From positions 124,001-188,000 of the forward strand of contig NZ_FRCW01000007.1 of assembly GCF_900143055.1 (NCBI RefSeq): 64,000 nucleotides of DNA. Reading direction: 5' to 3'. This DNA comes from Fibrobacter sp. UWR3 (GTDB taxonomy: Bacteria; Fibrobacterota; Fibrobacteria; Fibrobacterales; Fibrobacteraceae). Positions 34,268 through 42,341 of the stretch are shown here, piece after piece (position 1 is the stretch's first letter; the number at the start of each line of letters is the position of its first letter). A program made the position numbers and the translations under genes. The notes beneath the pieces are model-generated. The model did no database searches, was not told the DNA's origin, and saw nothing but the letters and a program-made list of their open reading frames with translations.

Positions 34268-35500
34268 TTACGTTAGGAGCTCTTCGGGGACGCATTCCGC
34301 CATGGCCTCGTAGGCCCTCGCGCTCGGGTGCAGGTGGTCTCCGGAGTCGAAACCGCTACTGAATGCCTTCGGGTTCTCGTGCCCGCGGACGGCCTTGTCG
34401 AAGTCCACGCAGCCGTCGAATTCCGGTGCAGTTCTGAGCCACTGGTTGAACGCCATGCGGATGATGTCGCGGTTCTCGTTGTAGGTGCGCCAGCCGTAAA
34501 TGGGCAGGAGGGTACCGCTATAGACTTTCAGCCCGAGTTTGCGCGCGTGCATAATGTAGAGCGAGCGCACCCCGTTGATGAGGTCGTCTGCCGTGGGCAT
34601 GTCGCTCCACGGGCGGAACCTGTTCACCTCGACTCCGACAGGGTGGATGATGTCGTTTATACCGTGTTGCACTATGACTGCGCGGGCACCTGCGACGTTC
34701 ATCTCGATGGGGAAGCGCGTGGCGCCCTTCAGGCCGTATGCCGCATACGTGATGCAGCTGTATTCCCGCAAGATGCGTGTGCCGCTTACCGCGCGCCGGA
34801 TAATCGCCACGTTGTTGAACCCCTCGCGGGCACAGCGCAGCGTGAGGTAGTCGGGCCAGTCCTGAGCGGTGATCGAATCGCCGAAGCATACGAGCGCGAA
34901 GTTCTTCTCTTCGGTGAGGATGTCGACCGTATTGAGGAAGTAAATCCAGTTCGTCTTGCGCGTGAGATTGTCGGGGAGTTCGGCAGACTTCGCGAAGTTG
35001 CCGTAGCTGTACTTGCCGCCCGAAAGCGGGCCCGTGATAGCCGTGCCCGCGTTCATCTGCGTGAAGCCCGCGAAGTACAGGCTCACGTCGAGAGTCTCGC
35101 CCGCGGTCACGTCGAATGCGATTTCGTCGCTCAGGGTTTCTTCGCCCGCAGGAATGGTGCCGGAGGTGCGCCCTCCGAACGTGATGGCGACCGGCGCATA
35201 TTCGGACTGCGCTGCGTCAAGATGCGCGGCACATGTTTCGCTGGCAGTGGACTGCGCGCCGTTTATAAACTGCGTCGAGGTTGCCGGGGAATGCGCGGCC
35301 TTTGCAACATACGCCTCGCTAATCGTCACGGGTTCCGTGCCGGTGAGGTTCGAGAAATGGAACCGCAACTTGTTGCCCGAAAAGCACGCACGTATCGGGT
35401 AACGCAGTGTCAGGTCCTTCGCGTAGGTCGCTTCCTTGCGGTCGGTAATGGAGGTCGCGTTGCCCCAGCAGGCAACCCATTTCGAATACATCTCTGGCAT
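34268..35500 (-). CDS. SGNH/GDSL-family esterase, cytosolic or unconventional export
   Basis: This 410-residue protein has an N-terminal beta-sandwich (about 1-190) and a C-terminal SGNH hydrolase domain (about 195-405). Catalytic blocks: CFGDSITAQDW (Ser), GTRIL with a Gly, HGINDII (Asn), and SGDHLHPS (Asp/His). The two-part layout recalls carbohydrate esterases that remove acetyl groups from plant polysaccharides. No signal peptide is visible from the start at 35500. A TATCTTT box lies 5 nt upstream of that ATG, so the message may be leaderless. Substrate not determined. Confidence 0.82.
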   Translation of the reverse strand: MPEMYSKWVACWGNATSITDRKEATYAKDLTLRYPIRACFSGNKLRFHFSNLTGTEPVTISEAYVAKAAHSPATSTQFINGAQSTASETCAAHLDAAQSEYAPVAITFGGRTSGTIPAGEETLSDEIAFDVTAGETLDVSLYFAGFTQMNAGTAITGPLSGGKYSYGNFAKSAELPDNLTRKTNWIYFLNTVDILTEEKNFALVCFGDSITAQDWPDYLTLRCAREGFNNVAIIRRAVSGTRILREYSCITYAAYGLKGATRFPIEMNVAGARAVIVQHGINDIIHPVGVEVNRFRPWSDMPTADDLINGVRSLYIMHARKLGLKVYSGTLLPIYGWRTYNENRDIIRMAFNQWLRTAPEFDGCVDFDKAVRGHENPKAFSSGFDSGDHLHPSARAYEAMAECVPEELLT

Positions 35501-35545
35501 GTACCAAAGATAGATATTTCGGGAGGAAAAATGTATCTTTAACGT

Positions 35546-35800
35546 ATGGCCGATTCTCTTGACGAAAAGCACATTGAAACTCGCACGAACCTTGCTGCGA
35601 CTCCTGCCGCACAAGACGCTGCCCAAGATGCCGCGGACCGTGCTGCCCGAACTTCGGCAGACCCCGCTGCCGAGGCTCGCAAGGCCCGCATCAAGAAGAT
35701 GCGCGGGTGGCTTTCTCCGCGTGATACCGTAGCCGACGATTTTGGCCCCGAAGATGCCGCCCTCTATTACGGCGAAGGGCATTCCGGCTGGAACCGGTAG
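35546..35800 (+). CDS. Small Ala/Asp-rich hypothetical protein
   Basis: This 84-residue hydrophilic protein has an Ala-rich middle (AAQDAAQDAADRAAR) and a C-terminal WLSPRDTVADDFGPEDAA. Divergent from the esterase, with only 45 bases between the two start codons and a TATCTTT box 6 nt before ATG. No family known. Confidence 0.5.
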   Translation: MADSLDEKHIETRTNLAATPAAQDAAQDAADRAARTSADPAAEARKARIKKMRGWLSPRDTVADDFGPEDAALYYGEGHSGWNR

Positions 35801-35801
35801 G

Positions 35802-36800
35802 TTAGTATCCCAAAGCCTTGGCGCGGTCGCGGATATTTTCTTTATACAGAGCCTTGCTCTTTTCGCTCATAAAAGACTTATCCAGCATTTCTTCCATGAC
35901 GGGTACGGCGTCAATCGTCTGCTTTAGGAACCTGCGGGCGCGACTTTCGACAACCCCGATTCTCCTGGCGAATTCCATAAAATCCGGAGTGCCGTAAAAG
36001 CCGTTCGCTTCGTAAAAGGGCGTCTTGAAATCGTCCTCGTCCTTGAACAAATCCAACGCCGTACGGGATTGCTCGTTAGGAATATGGAGCGACGTATTCA
36101 GCAAGTCGTACGCAGGAGTCAAATCGTACACGTCAAGATTCTCAACGCTATTTTGCAGAGAAAAATTCTTGGCATGCGCATCGCCATTGCAGACAAGATA
36201 ATTGAACAGGACTGTCCTGAAGAAGACTTCCACGGCGACATCGGCCGCGCTCACGTTCTCGCGGATCAACTCGGCAATGCGCTCGTACGAGCCCTTGTAC
36301 TTGTAGTCTTCGCCATCCCTTTCGGGTACAAGCCCCGCAATCTGGGCAAAGTCGCTCTGGCTCAGGCGGAAACCCGCATACTCGCCGCTGTCTACCACGT
36401 CGAAACGCTTGGTCACAAACACGGCGTCGCCGTTCTCGAAATAAAGCAGGGCCGATAGCGCGGTCGGGATTTTGAAAATCGTACGCGCCATCAGCATGGT
36501 TACATGTTCGTTGGCCGGAGCATCCTGGTAGTTCTCGTAATGCGAAGGCAGGATGGGCTTGAGGATGTGTGTCCCGCCCCTGTCGGCACTCGTCAGTTTC
36601 TTGTTGTCGACCCGCGCCGAAAACTTGGTCTGCACACCGGAAATCGAAATCCTCTTCACCGAACCGTCGGGGGCGAAGGCCAGCTGCGGAGCGTTATAAT
36701 CCAGATGCGCATTAAAATTCGAAACGCCGAACAGCGCCTTCGAGCAGGCGTTGCAGAAATCCCGTTCGGTCTCCTTCAGGCAGCAGTGGCAACGGCCCAT
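35802..36800 (-). CDS. hipT: HipT-like Ser/Thr kinase toxin (HipA C-terminal domain)
   Basis: This 332-residue protein is the catalytic part of HipA as a separate polypeptide. It has a Gly-rich loop region (ISISGVQTKFSAR), HILKP for ATP binding, NEHVTMLMARTIF, the catalytic NYLVCNGDAHAKNFSL (HxDxxxxN-like core) and DLTPAYDLL (metal-binding). It begins with a small cysteine motif (CHCCLKE…CNACSKA) that may bind zinc. In HipBST systems HipT phosphorylates a host protein (in E. coli, tryptophanyl-tRNA synthetase) and is neutralised by HipS. Start ATG overlaps the HipS stop (TGATG). Confidence 0.88.
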   Translation of the reverse strand: MGRCHCCLKETERDFCNACSKALFGVSNFNAHLDYNAPQLAFAPDGSVKRISISGVQTKFSARVDNKKLTSADRGGTHILKPILPSHYENYQDAPANEHVTMLMARTIFKIPTALSALLYFENGDAVFVTKRFDVVDSGEYAGFRLSQSDFAQIAGLVPERDGEDYKYKGSYERIAELIRENVSAADVAVEVFFRTVLFNYLVCNGDAHAKNFSLQNSVENLDVYDLTPAYDLLNTSLHIPNEQSRTALDLFKDEDDFKTPFYEANGFYGTPDFMEFARRIGVVESRARRFLKQTIDAVPVMEEMLDKSFMSEKSKALYKENIRDRAKALGY

Positions 36801-37138
36801 CAGCGCCCCCTCTCGCGCACGGTGACTGCGCCGATCGTCTCGTAGTTGGCAAGTTTCAAGAGCATCGTGAACTTGTCGGAATGCGGGATGCCGAGGCGCT
36901 TGCAAAAGAACGCCTTGTTCGCGCCCTCCGGCAGCAAGCCCTGAAAATACGGGAACAAAAAGGGCGAACTGAAGAAGCGCTTCTTCTTGGGCATGTCCAG
37001 GGCGATGGACGGATTCTTTGACGCGATGTATTGCGGGGTATAGAGGAACGCGAAGCGCCTCCCGTTTTGCAGAAGGTACCCCGCCAGAATGTCGTTGTAG
37101 TACACGCAGGCGCTACGGACTTTCGCTACGCTATTCAT
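36800..37138 (-). CDS. hipS: HipS-like antitoxin (HipA N-terminal domain)
   Basis: This 112-residue protein corresponds to the HipA N-terminal subdomain: VYYNDILAGYLLQNG, FAFLYTPQYIASKNPSIAL, FFSSPFLFPYFQGLLPEGA, DKFTMLLKLANYETIGAVTV. In the E. coli O127:H6 HipBST system this small protein is the antitoxin. Here it stands between hipB and hipT and overlaps both (8 and 3 bases). Confidence 0.85.
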   Translation of the reverse strand: MNSVAKVRSACVYYNDILAGYLLQNGRRFAFLYTPQYIASKNPSIALDMPKKKRFFSSPFLFPYFQGLLPEGANKAFFCKRLGIPHSDKFTMLLKLANYETIGAVTVRERGR

Positions 37139-37337
37139 GCCTTACCCGCTCGCTCAAGGTGACTACGAAACCGAGAGGCCTAACCATCTTGTTCAGCACG
37201 TTTATGGACGGGTTCGCCTTTCCCTGCTCGACAGAGTTGATGGTTCTGGGAGAAATGCCGGACATTTCGGCCAGGTCCTGCTGGGACAGCCCCTTTTTCT
37301 TCCGCCTTTCCGCGATCTGTTTGCCGATTTCTTCCAT
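37131..37337 (-). CDS. hipB: HipB-like Xre-family DNA-binding protein
   Basis: This 68-residue helix-turn-helix protein (IAERRKKKGLSQQDLAEMSG, ISPRTINSVEQGKANPSI) represses and augments antitoxin action in HipBST modules. First gene of the operon. Two copies of a palindrome lie upstream, at 37354 and 37416, as expected for autoregulation. Confidence 0.9.
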   Translation of the reverse strand: MEEIGKQIAERRKKKGLSQQDLAEMSGISPRTINSVEQGKANPSINVLNKMVRPLGFVVTLSERVRHE

Positions 37338-37353
37338 TTAATGAGCCTCGATA

Positions 37354-37369
37354 CCGCAATATATTGCAG
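37354..37369. promoter_or_regulatory. HipB operator, site 1
   Basis: CCGCAATATATTGCAG contains the perfect palindrome GCAATATATTGC, 17 bases upstream of the hipB ATG and repeated at 37416-37431. Confidence 0.75.
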
Positions 37370-37415
37370 TTTTTAGGTTAAAATATATAATTGCCGGCCT
37401 TTTGTCAATAGAAAA

Positions 37416-37431
37416 CCGCAATATATTGCAG
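37416..37431. promoter_or_regulatory. HipB operator, site 2
   Basis: Identical 16-base site, 62 bases from site 1. A TATATTTT box on the minus strand lies between the two, so HipB could occlude the promoter. Confidence 0.75.
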
Positions 37432-37468
37432 GATTTTCATTGAAGCGGATTTTTGTATATTTAAAACA

Positions 37469-37539
37469 GCCGGTCAGGTGGCCGGCCCCGTATTATTAGA
37501 TCGTCTATCCGCGTTTGTCGCGGAGACGGTCTTTTTTTT
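37469..37539 (+). terminator. Leader with two hairpins, second one terminator-like
   Basis: GCCGG…CCGGC (37469-37486) is followed by a long GATCGTCTATCCGCG hairpin (37499-37531) ending in eight T. It sits after a TATATTT box and before the DprA-like gene, so it may be an attenuator for that gene. No upstream plus-strand gene needs it. Confidence 0.55.
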
Positions 37540-37577
37540 ATGCGGTAAAAATGGAAATGCCCAAAAAAGGAGTACAG

Positions 37578-38063
37578 ATGAAGGAATTCGATATGGTCGG
37601 AATGCGCACGATAGGCAATGTGGAACTGCTGCAGAAACCGCATGCGCGCATCGGTGTTTTCGCGTCGCGGCAGCTGGATAGCGTGGGGAGCATTATCAAG
37701 GAGCAGTGGTCGGTAGCGAAGGGGAGGCAACGCAAGTGCATTGTCGGCACGTTCCATTCGCGCTCGGAATGCGAGATACTTTACCTTGTTCTGAAATATG
37801 GCGGCTCTGCCGTGTGGTTCATGGGCTGCAAGCTGCCGGATACCCTGCCCGATTTCTGCAAGAAGGCCGTGAAGAGCGGGCGCCTGCTGATGGTGTCGTG
37901 CTTCAACCGCGAACGGCACAACCTCGCGACCGCCAGGTACTGCATGCACATGGTCGATCTCGCATCGAGCTACCTCGTGTTCTGGGCGCTGGAAGGCAGC
38001 CGGATGCTCGGGCCCATTCACGCCCGCGCCGTCGCCCGCGGCAAGTGGGTGGAATGCTTTTGA
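37578..38063 (+). CDS. DprA/LOG-like Rossmann-fold protein
   Basis: This 161-residue protein resembles the DNA-processing DprA/Smf or LOG-type Rossmann domain: RIGVFASRQ, TFHSRSECEILYLVLKYGGSA (the GS…E/GG pattern), LPDFCKKAVKSGRLLMVSCF, and LVFWALEGSRMLGPIHARA. Only the core fold is present, so it is shorter than full DprA. Start chosen at 37578 behind AAAGGAG. Role may be nucleotide binding or DNA uptake; uncertain. Confidence 0.6.
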   Translation: MKEFDMVGMRTIGNVELLQKPHARIGVFASRQLDSVGSIIKEQWSVAKGRQRKCIVGTFHSRSECEILYLVLKYGGSAVWFMGCKLPDTLPDFCKKAVKSGRLLMVSCFNRERHNLATARYCMHMVDLASSYLVFWALEGSRMLGPIHARAVARGKWVECF

Positions 38064-38170
38064 GGGAAACTAGGCGGGAAAATGTGTAACATCCCATGAA
38101 AATTGGGCAGGAAAATGTGTTTTTTGCCTGATGTTTGTAGCGGTTTGCTATATATTTAGCATAAAGTCCT

Positions 38171-39436
38171 ATGAGTAAATTTGCTTGTAACGAAAACGGA
38201 TTGAGCAAAAAGAATCGGCTCCTCTTTGCCCTTGCGGTTGTGGTGTCGCTTTGCTTTGGCTACGGTTACTGCTGGGAACAGGACCTGATGCTTAACGTCA
38301 ACGTGCGCGATGACTATCTTGTTGTCGGTGCCCTTGGCTGGTTTCCTATCCCGAATGTGTATTATAAGGTTCTTGATTATCCGTACGCACATCGCTATGC
38401 GGCAATCGAGAAGGATTTCGAAGAGGATCCGGGGCGTCTCCTTTGGGCGGTCTATTATCCGTTCCCCCGTTATATGTATTCGGCACTGGTCGCGACGCCG
38501 GATAGCGTCTATGTTGATGGCAAAGGCGATTTTCTCAGCATGGAGGGGGAGGGCGACTTGGGCATGATTCCGCCGAAGGATTTGAAATTGCCTGCCGAAG
38601 GGGATTCGCTTGCTACGCTTTCTCCGAATTCTATGCGAAGGATATGGCGGGGAGATGCCGCTATCGCTCCGCTTTCTGCGTTTGATGTTATTGTCAGCAC
38701 ATTGATTCGTGTTCGCGAGGCGTATGCTGACAGGTGGGACGCTGACAGGATTACTTTATGCATCGATGGCAGTTTCTTTAGGCGGAATAGGTTCCATGAA
38801 TTGACCCCCTTGATAATTGCGTTGAAGGAAATAGGATTCAAGTACGTCTGGGTCAATGTTTATGAGCTGGATGAAGATTTTCGCCTTCGCTCGATAAAAA
38901 TGGCCTATCGGGAAATTTACCGGTTGACCGGTCTCAAACCTTCAATGTCCCTTCCTCGCGGTTTTAGGGTGGCCTCCAGCTCGAGGGCGATATTTAAGAA
39001 ATTGGTCGGGATGGAAAAGTCTAAAGAATTCAAAAAGAATATTGACAAGCTGCTTGAGGAAGCAGCTGGTTCGTCAAAAGCCGAAAGTACTAGGCCATCC
39101 GGCAAAGTCTTGATTCCGTCATGGGCCGATGATATCAAGGTGCGTGGCTCCCGTTCCGCCAAAGATGTCCTGGAAATCATGCACCAGCGAGAGCCAGGAT
39201 TGCGTCATGTTTACAATAAGTTCTTGAAGAAGAAACCCGGATTCGAAGGCCGCGTTGTCCTGAGACTGGAAATTGCTCCGAGCGGTGAAGTTCTCCATAC
39301 AGCCGTCGCATATTCCTCGACCGGTTACAAGGAGTTCGATAATGCGGTCAGTGACTATGTCGGTGGGATACCGTTTGGAGAGGTGGAGTCCGGAAGCACG
39401 AAGGTGACGATCCCGCTCACGTTTTATCAGCGGTGA
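38171..39436 (+). CDS. Membrane-anchored protein with AgmX/PglI C-terminal domain
   Basis: This 421-residue protein has one N-terminal membrane segment (about 17-34) and a middle domain with paired strands (LCIDGSFFRRN, FKYVWVNVYELD). The C-terminal 90 residues (IMHQREPGLRHVYNKFLKK, GFEGRVVLRLEIAPSGEVLH, SGSTKVTIPLTFYQ) match the AgmX/PglI-C, TonB-like fold. Such domains act in energy-coupled or motility complexes. It may be an extra TonB-like partner. A TATATTT box lies 19 nt upstream. Confidence 0.7.
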   Translation: MSKFACNENGLSKKNRLLFALAVVVSLCFGYGYCWEQDLMLNVNVRDDYLVVGALGWFPIPNVYYKVLDYPYAHRYAAIEKDFEEDPGRLLWAVYYPFPRYMYSALVATPDSVYVDGKGDFLSMEGEGDLGMIPPKDLKLPAEGDSLATLSPNSMRRIWRGDAAIAPLSAFDVIVSTLIRVREAYADRWDADRITLCIDGSFFRRNRFHELTPLIIALKEIGFKYVWVNVYELDEDFRLRSIKMAYREIYRLTGLKPSMSLPRGFRVASSSRAIFKKLVGMEKSKEFKKNIDKLLEEAAGSSKAESTRPSGKVLIPSWADDIKVRGSRSAKDVLEIMHQREPGLRHVYNKFLKKKPGFEGRVVLRLEIAPSGEVLHTAVAYSSTGYKEFDNAVSDYVGGIPFGEVESGSTKVTIPLTFYQR

Positions 39437-39637
39437 TTCGGGGTGAAATGATTTCCGATTTAGCCAAGTTCAGGCGCTCTAGGATGAAGGGCTAATGCGC
39501 ATATCAGGGCGTTGTCCAAACCATTTTTTTTGCTATTTTTTTAGACAATAGAGTTTTAACTTATAGAAAGAAAAAAGTTCTGACAAAAAAAGATGAATAA
39601 GACCAACCCTAGGTAGCAAAGGAGCCGGGAATCACTT

Positions 39638-40321
39638 ATGCAATTGAATTTGAAGTTTCACAAGTTTTTTCCAGAATTAATTATATCGGCTTTCTTTTTT
39701 TCTGCCTGCGGTGATAACGGGAGCGACTCTCAATCCGAAGAGCCTATAATACCTCAAATAGATATACAAACAAATATTGGAACGTTTACTGATGAACGAG
39801 ACTCTCAAGTTTATGAAACAGTACAAATTGGAACGCAAACTTGGATGGCTGAAAACCTTAAATTTTTCGTCAATGATGTAAATAGTGATATTCTTTTTAA
39901 GTGTTACAATGATGAAGAGGTCAATTGCGAGAAATACGGATTCCTATATACTAGGCCTGCCTTATCTATCTTTCAATTGTGCCCAAATGGATGGCATTTA
40001 CCTTCATTAGACGAATGGAAAATGCTCATAAATCTAGTAGGCGGTGAGCAATTTGCTGGAGCCAACTTAAAATCTAAAGAAGGCTGGAGTAACGAAGCGG
40101 ATGGGTTAGACATTGCTGGATTTTCAGTTTTGCCTGCAGGAATCTTTAATCCCCATAGGGGATATTTGGCTATAAACGAGCAATCCACTTTTTGGGCTGA
40201 CGACGAACAAGACGGACTTTATTGCGCAATTAGATTTTATACAAATAATTCAACATACATGTCTTGCCATCATGAGGGTCATTTTGGCTATTCTGTTCGT
40301 TGCATAAAGAATTTTGATTAA
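39638..40321 (+). CDS. Single-domain FISUMP lipoprotein
   Basis: This 227-residue protein has a lipobox (AFFFSAC, then GDNGS) and a short acidic linker, then one FISUMP domain (DERDSQVYETVQIG, TWMAENLKF, CPNGWHLPSLDEW, GYSVRCIKN). It is the simplest FISUMP in the window and AT-richer than the others. The 200 bases upstream contain nothing recognisable except an AAGGAG 14 nt before the ATG. Confidence 0.85.
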   Translation: MQLNLKFHKFFPELIISAFFFSACGDNGSDSQSEEPIIPQIDIQTNIGTFTDERDSQVYETVQIGTQTWMAENLKFFVNDVNSDILFKCYNDEEVNCEKYGFLYTRPALSIFQLCPNGWHLPSLDEWKMLINLVGGEQFAGANLKSKEGWSNEADGLDIAGFSVLPAGIFNPHRGYLAINEQSTFWADDEQDGLYCAIRFYTNNSTYMSCHHEGHFGYSVRCIKNFD

Positions 40322-40363
40322 GTTAGGCTCAATAGTATAGATTACTAAAAGTAGAATAATGCC

Positions 40364-40396
40364 AAAAATCCCCCGGCGAGTGCCGAGGGATTTTTG
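40364..40396. terminator. Bidirectional terminator
   Basis: AAAAATCCC…GGGATTTTT stem around CGGCGAGTGCCG, placed between the convergent FISUMP and ahcY genes. Confidence 0.75.
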
Positions 40397-40461
40397 CTAA
40401 AAGGAGACCCCCGCTCGGAGGCAGGGATGACATGTAAGGCGCGGGGGCGCGACTCTCGCGA

Positions 40462-41922
40462 TTAGTACCTGTAATGATCCGCCTTGTACGGGCCTTCCAC
40501 AGGCACGCCGATGTAGTCGGCCTGGGCCTTGGTGAGGGTCGTCAGGTGGACACCGAGCTTTTCGAGGTGGAGACGTGCGACCTTTTCGTCGAGGATCTTC
40601 GGGAGCGTATAGACGACGCCGCTTTCGTACTTGATGCCGGCGACAGTCTGCTTGCCCTGGGCATTGAGCCAGAGGTCGATCTGAGCGATGGTCTGGTTCG
40701 TGAAGCTTGCACTCATCACGAAGCTCGGGTGGCCGGTAGCGCAGCCGAGGTTGAGCAAGCGGCCTTCGGCGAGCACGAGGATGCTGTGGCCGTCGGGGAA
40801 AATCCATTCGTCGTACTGCGGCTTGATTTCGTTACGCTTGATGCCCGGAACCTTCTTGAGGCCGGCCATGTCGATTTCGTTGTCGAAGTGGCCGATGTTA
40901 CCGACGATGGCGCGGTGCTTCATCTTGCCCATCTGCGCGGCGCTGATGATGCCGGTGTTGCCGGTGGTGGTCACGAAGATGTCGGCCATGCTCACGACTT
41001 CGTCGAGGGTCTTGACTTCGTAGCCTTCCATGGCGGCCTGGAGTGCGCAAATCGGGTCGATTTCGGTGATGATCACACGGGCGCCCTGACCGCGGAGGGA
41101 CTGGGCGCAGCCCTTACCCACGTCGCCGTAGCCGCACACGACTGCAATCTTGCCTGCCATCATCACGTCGGTCGCGCGGTTGATGCCGTCGATGAGGGAG
41201 TGGCGGCAGCCGTAGAGGTTGTCGAACTTGGACTTGGTCACGGAATCGTTCACGTTGATTGCCGGGAACTTGAGGCGGCCGGCCTGGGCCATCTGGTAAA
41301 GGCGATGCACGCCGGTGGTGGTTTCTTCGGAAACGCCGCGGAGAGTTTCGCGGGCGCGGGTCCACTGCTTCGGGTCCTTCTCGAAAATCTTACGGCAGGT
41401 GGCGAGGAACACGCCCCATTCTTCGCTGTCGGTAGCGGGGTTGAATTCGGGCACCTTGCCGGCGTCTTCGAATTCGGCGCCGCAGGTCACGAGCATGGTG
41501 GCGTCGCCGCCGTCATCCACGATGAGGTCAGCAGTCTTGCCGTCCGGCCACACGAGGGCGCGGGCGGTGTTTTCCCAGTATTCTTCGAGGGTTTCGCCCT
41601 TCCAGGCGAACACGGGCACGCCCTGCGGGTTTTCCACAGTGCCCTTCTTGCCCACCACCACGGCGGCGGCAGCGTTGTCCTGCGTGCTGAAGATGTTGCA
41701 GCTGACCCAGCGCACGTCGGCACCGAGGTCCACCAGCGTTTCAATCAAGATGGCGGTCTGCACCGTCATGTGGAGGCTACCCATAATACGGGCGCCAGCG
41801 AGCGGCTTCTTGCCTGCATATTCCTTGCGCAGCGCCATCAGGCCCGGCATTTCGGTTTCGGCGAGGTCGAGTTCCTTGCGGCCTTCCACAGCAAGGTTGA
41901 TATCCTTAATTTTGTATTCCAT
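40462..41922 (-). CDS. ahcY: S-adenosyl-L-homocysteine hydrolase
   Basis: This 486-residue NAD-dependent enzyme splits S-adenosylhomocysteine into adenosine and homocysteine. Visible motifs: [30 protein letters not shown] (substrate pocket), the NAD-binding [15 protein letters not shown], the [13 protein letters not shown] region and HYR-type C-terminus (YKADHYRY) with the conserved Lys-Tyr end. Start at 41922 follows AAAGGAAAC; the longer frame is rejected. Metabolic role: recycling of the methylation by-product. Confidence 0.95.
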   Translation of the reverse strand: MEYKIKDINLAVEGRKELDLAETEMPGLMALRKEYAGKKPLAGARIMGSLHMTVQTAILIETLVDLGADVRWVSCNIFSTQDNAAAAVVVGKKGTVENPQGVPVFAWKGETLEEYWENTARALVWPDGKTADLIVDDGGDATMLVTCGAEFEDAGKVPEFNPATDSEEWGVFLATCRKIFEKDPKQWTRARETLRGVSEETTTGVHRLYQMAQAGRLKFPAINVNDSVTKSKFDNLYGCRHSLIDGINRATDVMMAGKIAVVCGYGDVGKGCAQSLRGQGARVIITEIDPICALQAAMEGYEVKTLDEVVSMADIFVTTTGNTGIISAAQMGKMKHRAIVGNIGHFDNEIDMAGLKKVPGIKRNEIKPQYDEWIFPDGHSILVLAEGRLLNLGCATGHPSFVMSASFTNQTIAQIDLWLNAQGKQTVAGIKYESGVVYTLPKILDEKVARLHLEKLGVHLTTLTKAQADYIGVPVEGPYKADHYRY

Positions 41923-41987
41923 AATGTTTCCTTTTGGCGCGGGTTTTGCAACCATCTTATAGTGGTTGTCGGTCGCACATCCTTATT

Positions 41988-42013
41988 TATGCATAAATAT
42001 AGTTTTATGCATA
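41988..42013. promoter_or_regulatory. Inverted repeat over the ahcY promoter
   Basis: TATGCATAA (41988-41996) and TTATGCATA (42005-42013) are exact inverted arms flanking a minus-strand TATATT box; likely an operator. A smaller CAACCA/TGGTTG hairpin follows in the leader. Confidence 0.5.
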
Positions 42014-42070
42014 TTTTACGTCAACGAGAACCGTGCGGAAAGTGTATACGTGCAGGCATTTTTGGGAAAA

Positions 42071-42300
42071 TGGCGGTGAAATTGAAATTTTTTTGATGTT
42101 TTCACCGCCACTTTGCTATGTTGTGTGTAAAGAAACATGGCGATGGAGGTTACTTTGTAACTTTTGGGCGGTGAAAATCGTTATTTTTATTGCGTTTCAC
42201 CGCCGGGCGGCGAGAAAATACTTCTCAAATAGCGACTTTTTATACATATAAAGTAATTTCTGGCGGTGAAATTGGAAACTTTTTGTCGTTTTCACCGCCA
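42071..42300. repeat. Three hairpin elements with GGCGGTGAA…TTCACCGCC arms
   Basis: Near-identical inverted repeats lie at 42071-42110, 42167-42204 and 42261-42300. The loops differ in sequence but have similar length. They occupy most of the 419-base gap between ahcY and the DUF4153 gene, and I see no gene in that gap. Confidence 0.75.
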
Positions 42301-42341
42301 TTTTTCAATTTGCCGCATTAATCCGCATCAACCAGCGTCAA

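Noticed and set aside
34328-35542. 404-residue open frame antisense to the SGNH esterase
   Set aside because: Opposite a gene with all SGNH blocks.
40474-42096. 540-residue open frame antisense to ahcY
   Set aside because: Shadow of a well-conserved enzyme; His/Ala/Val-rich product with no motif.
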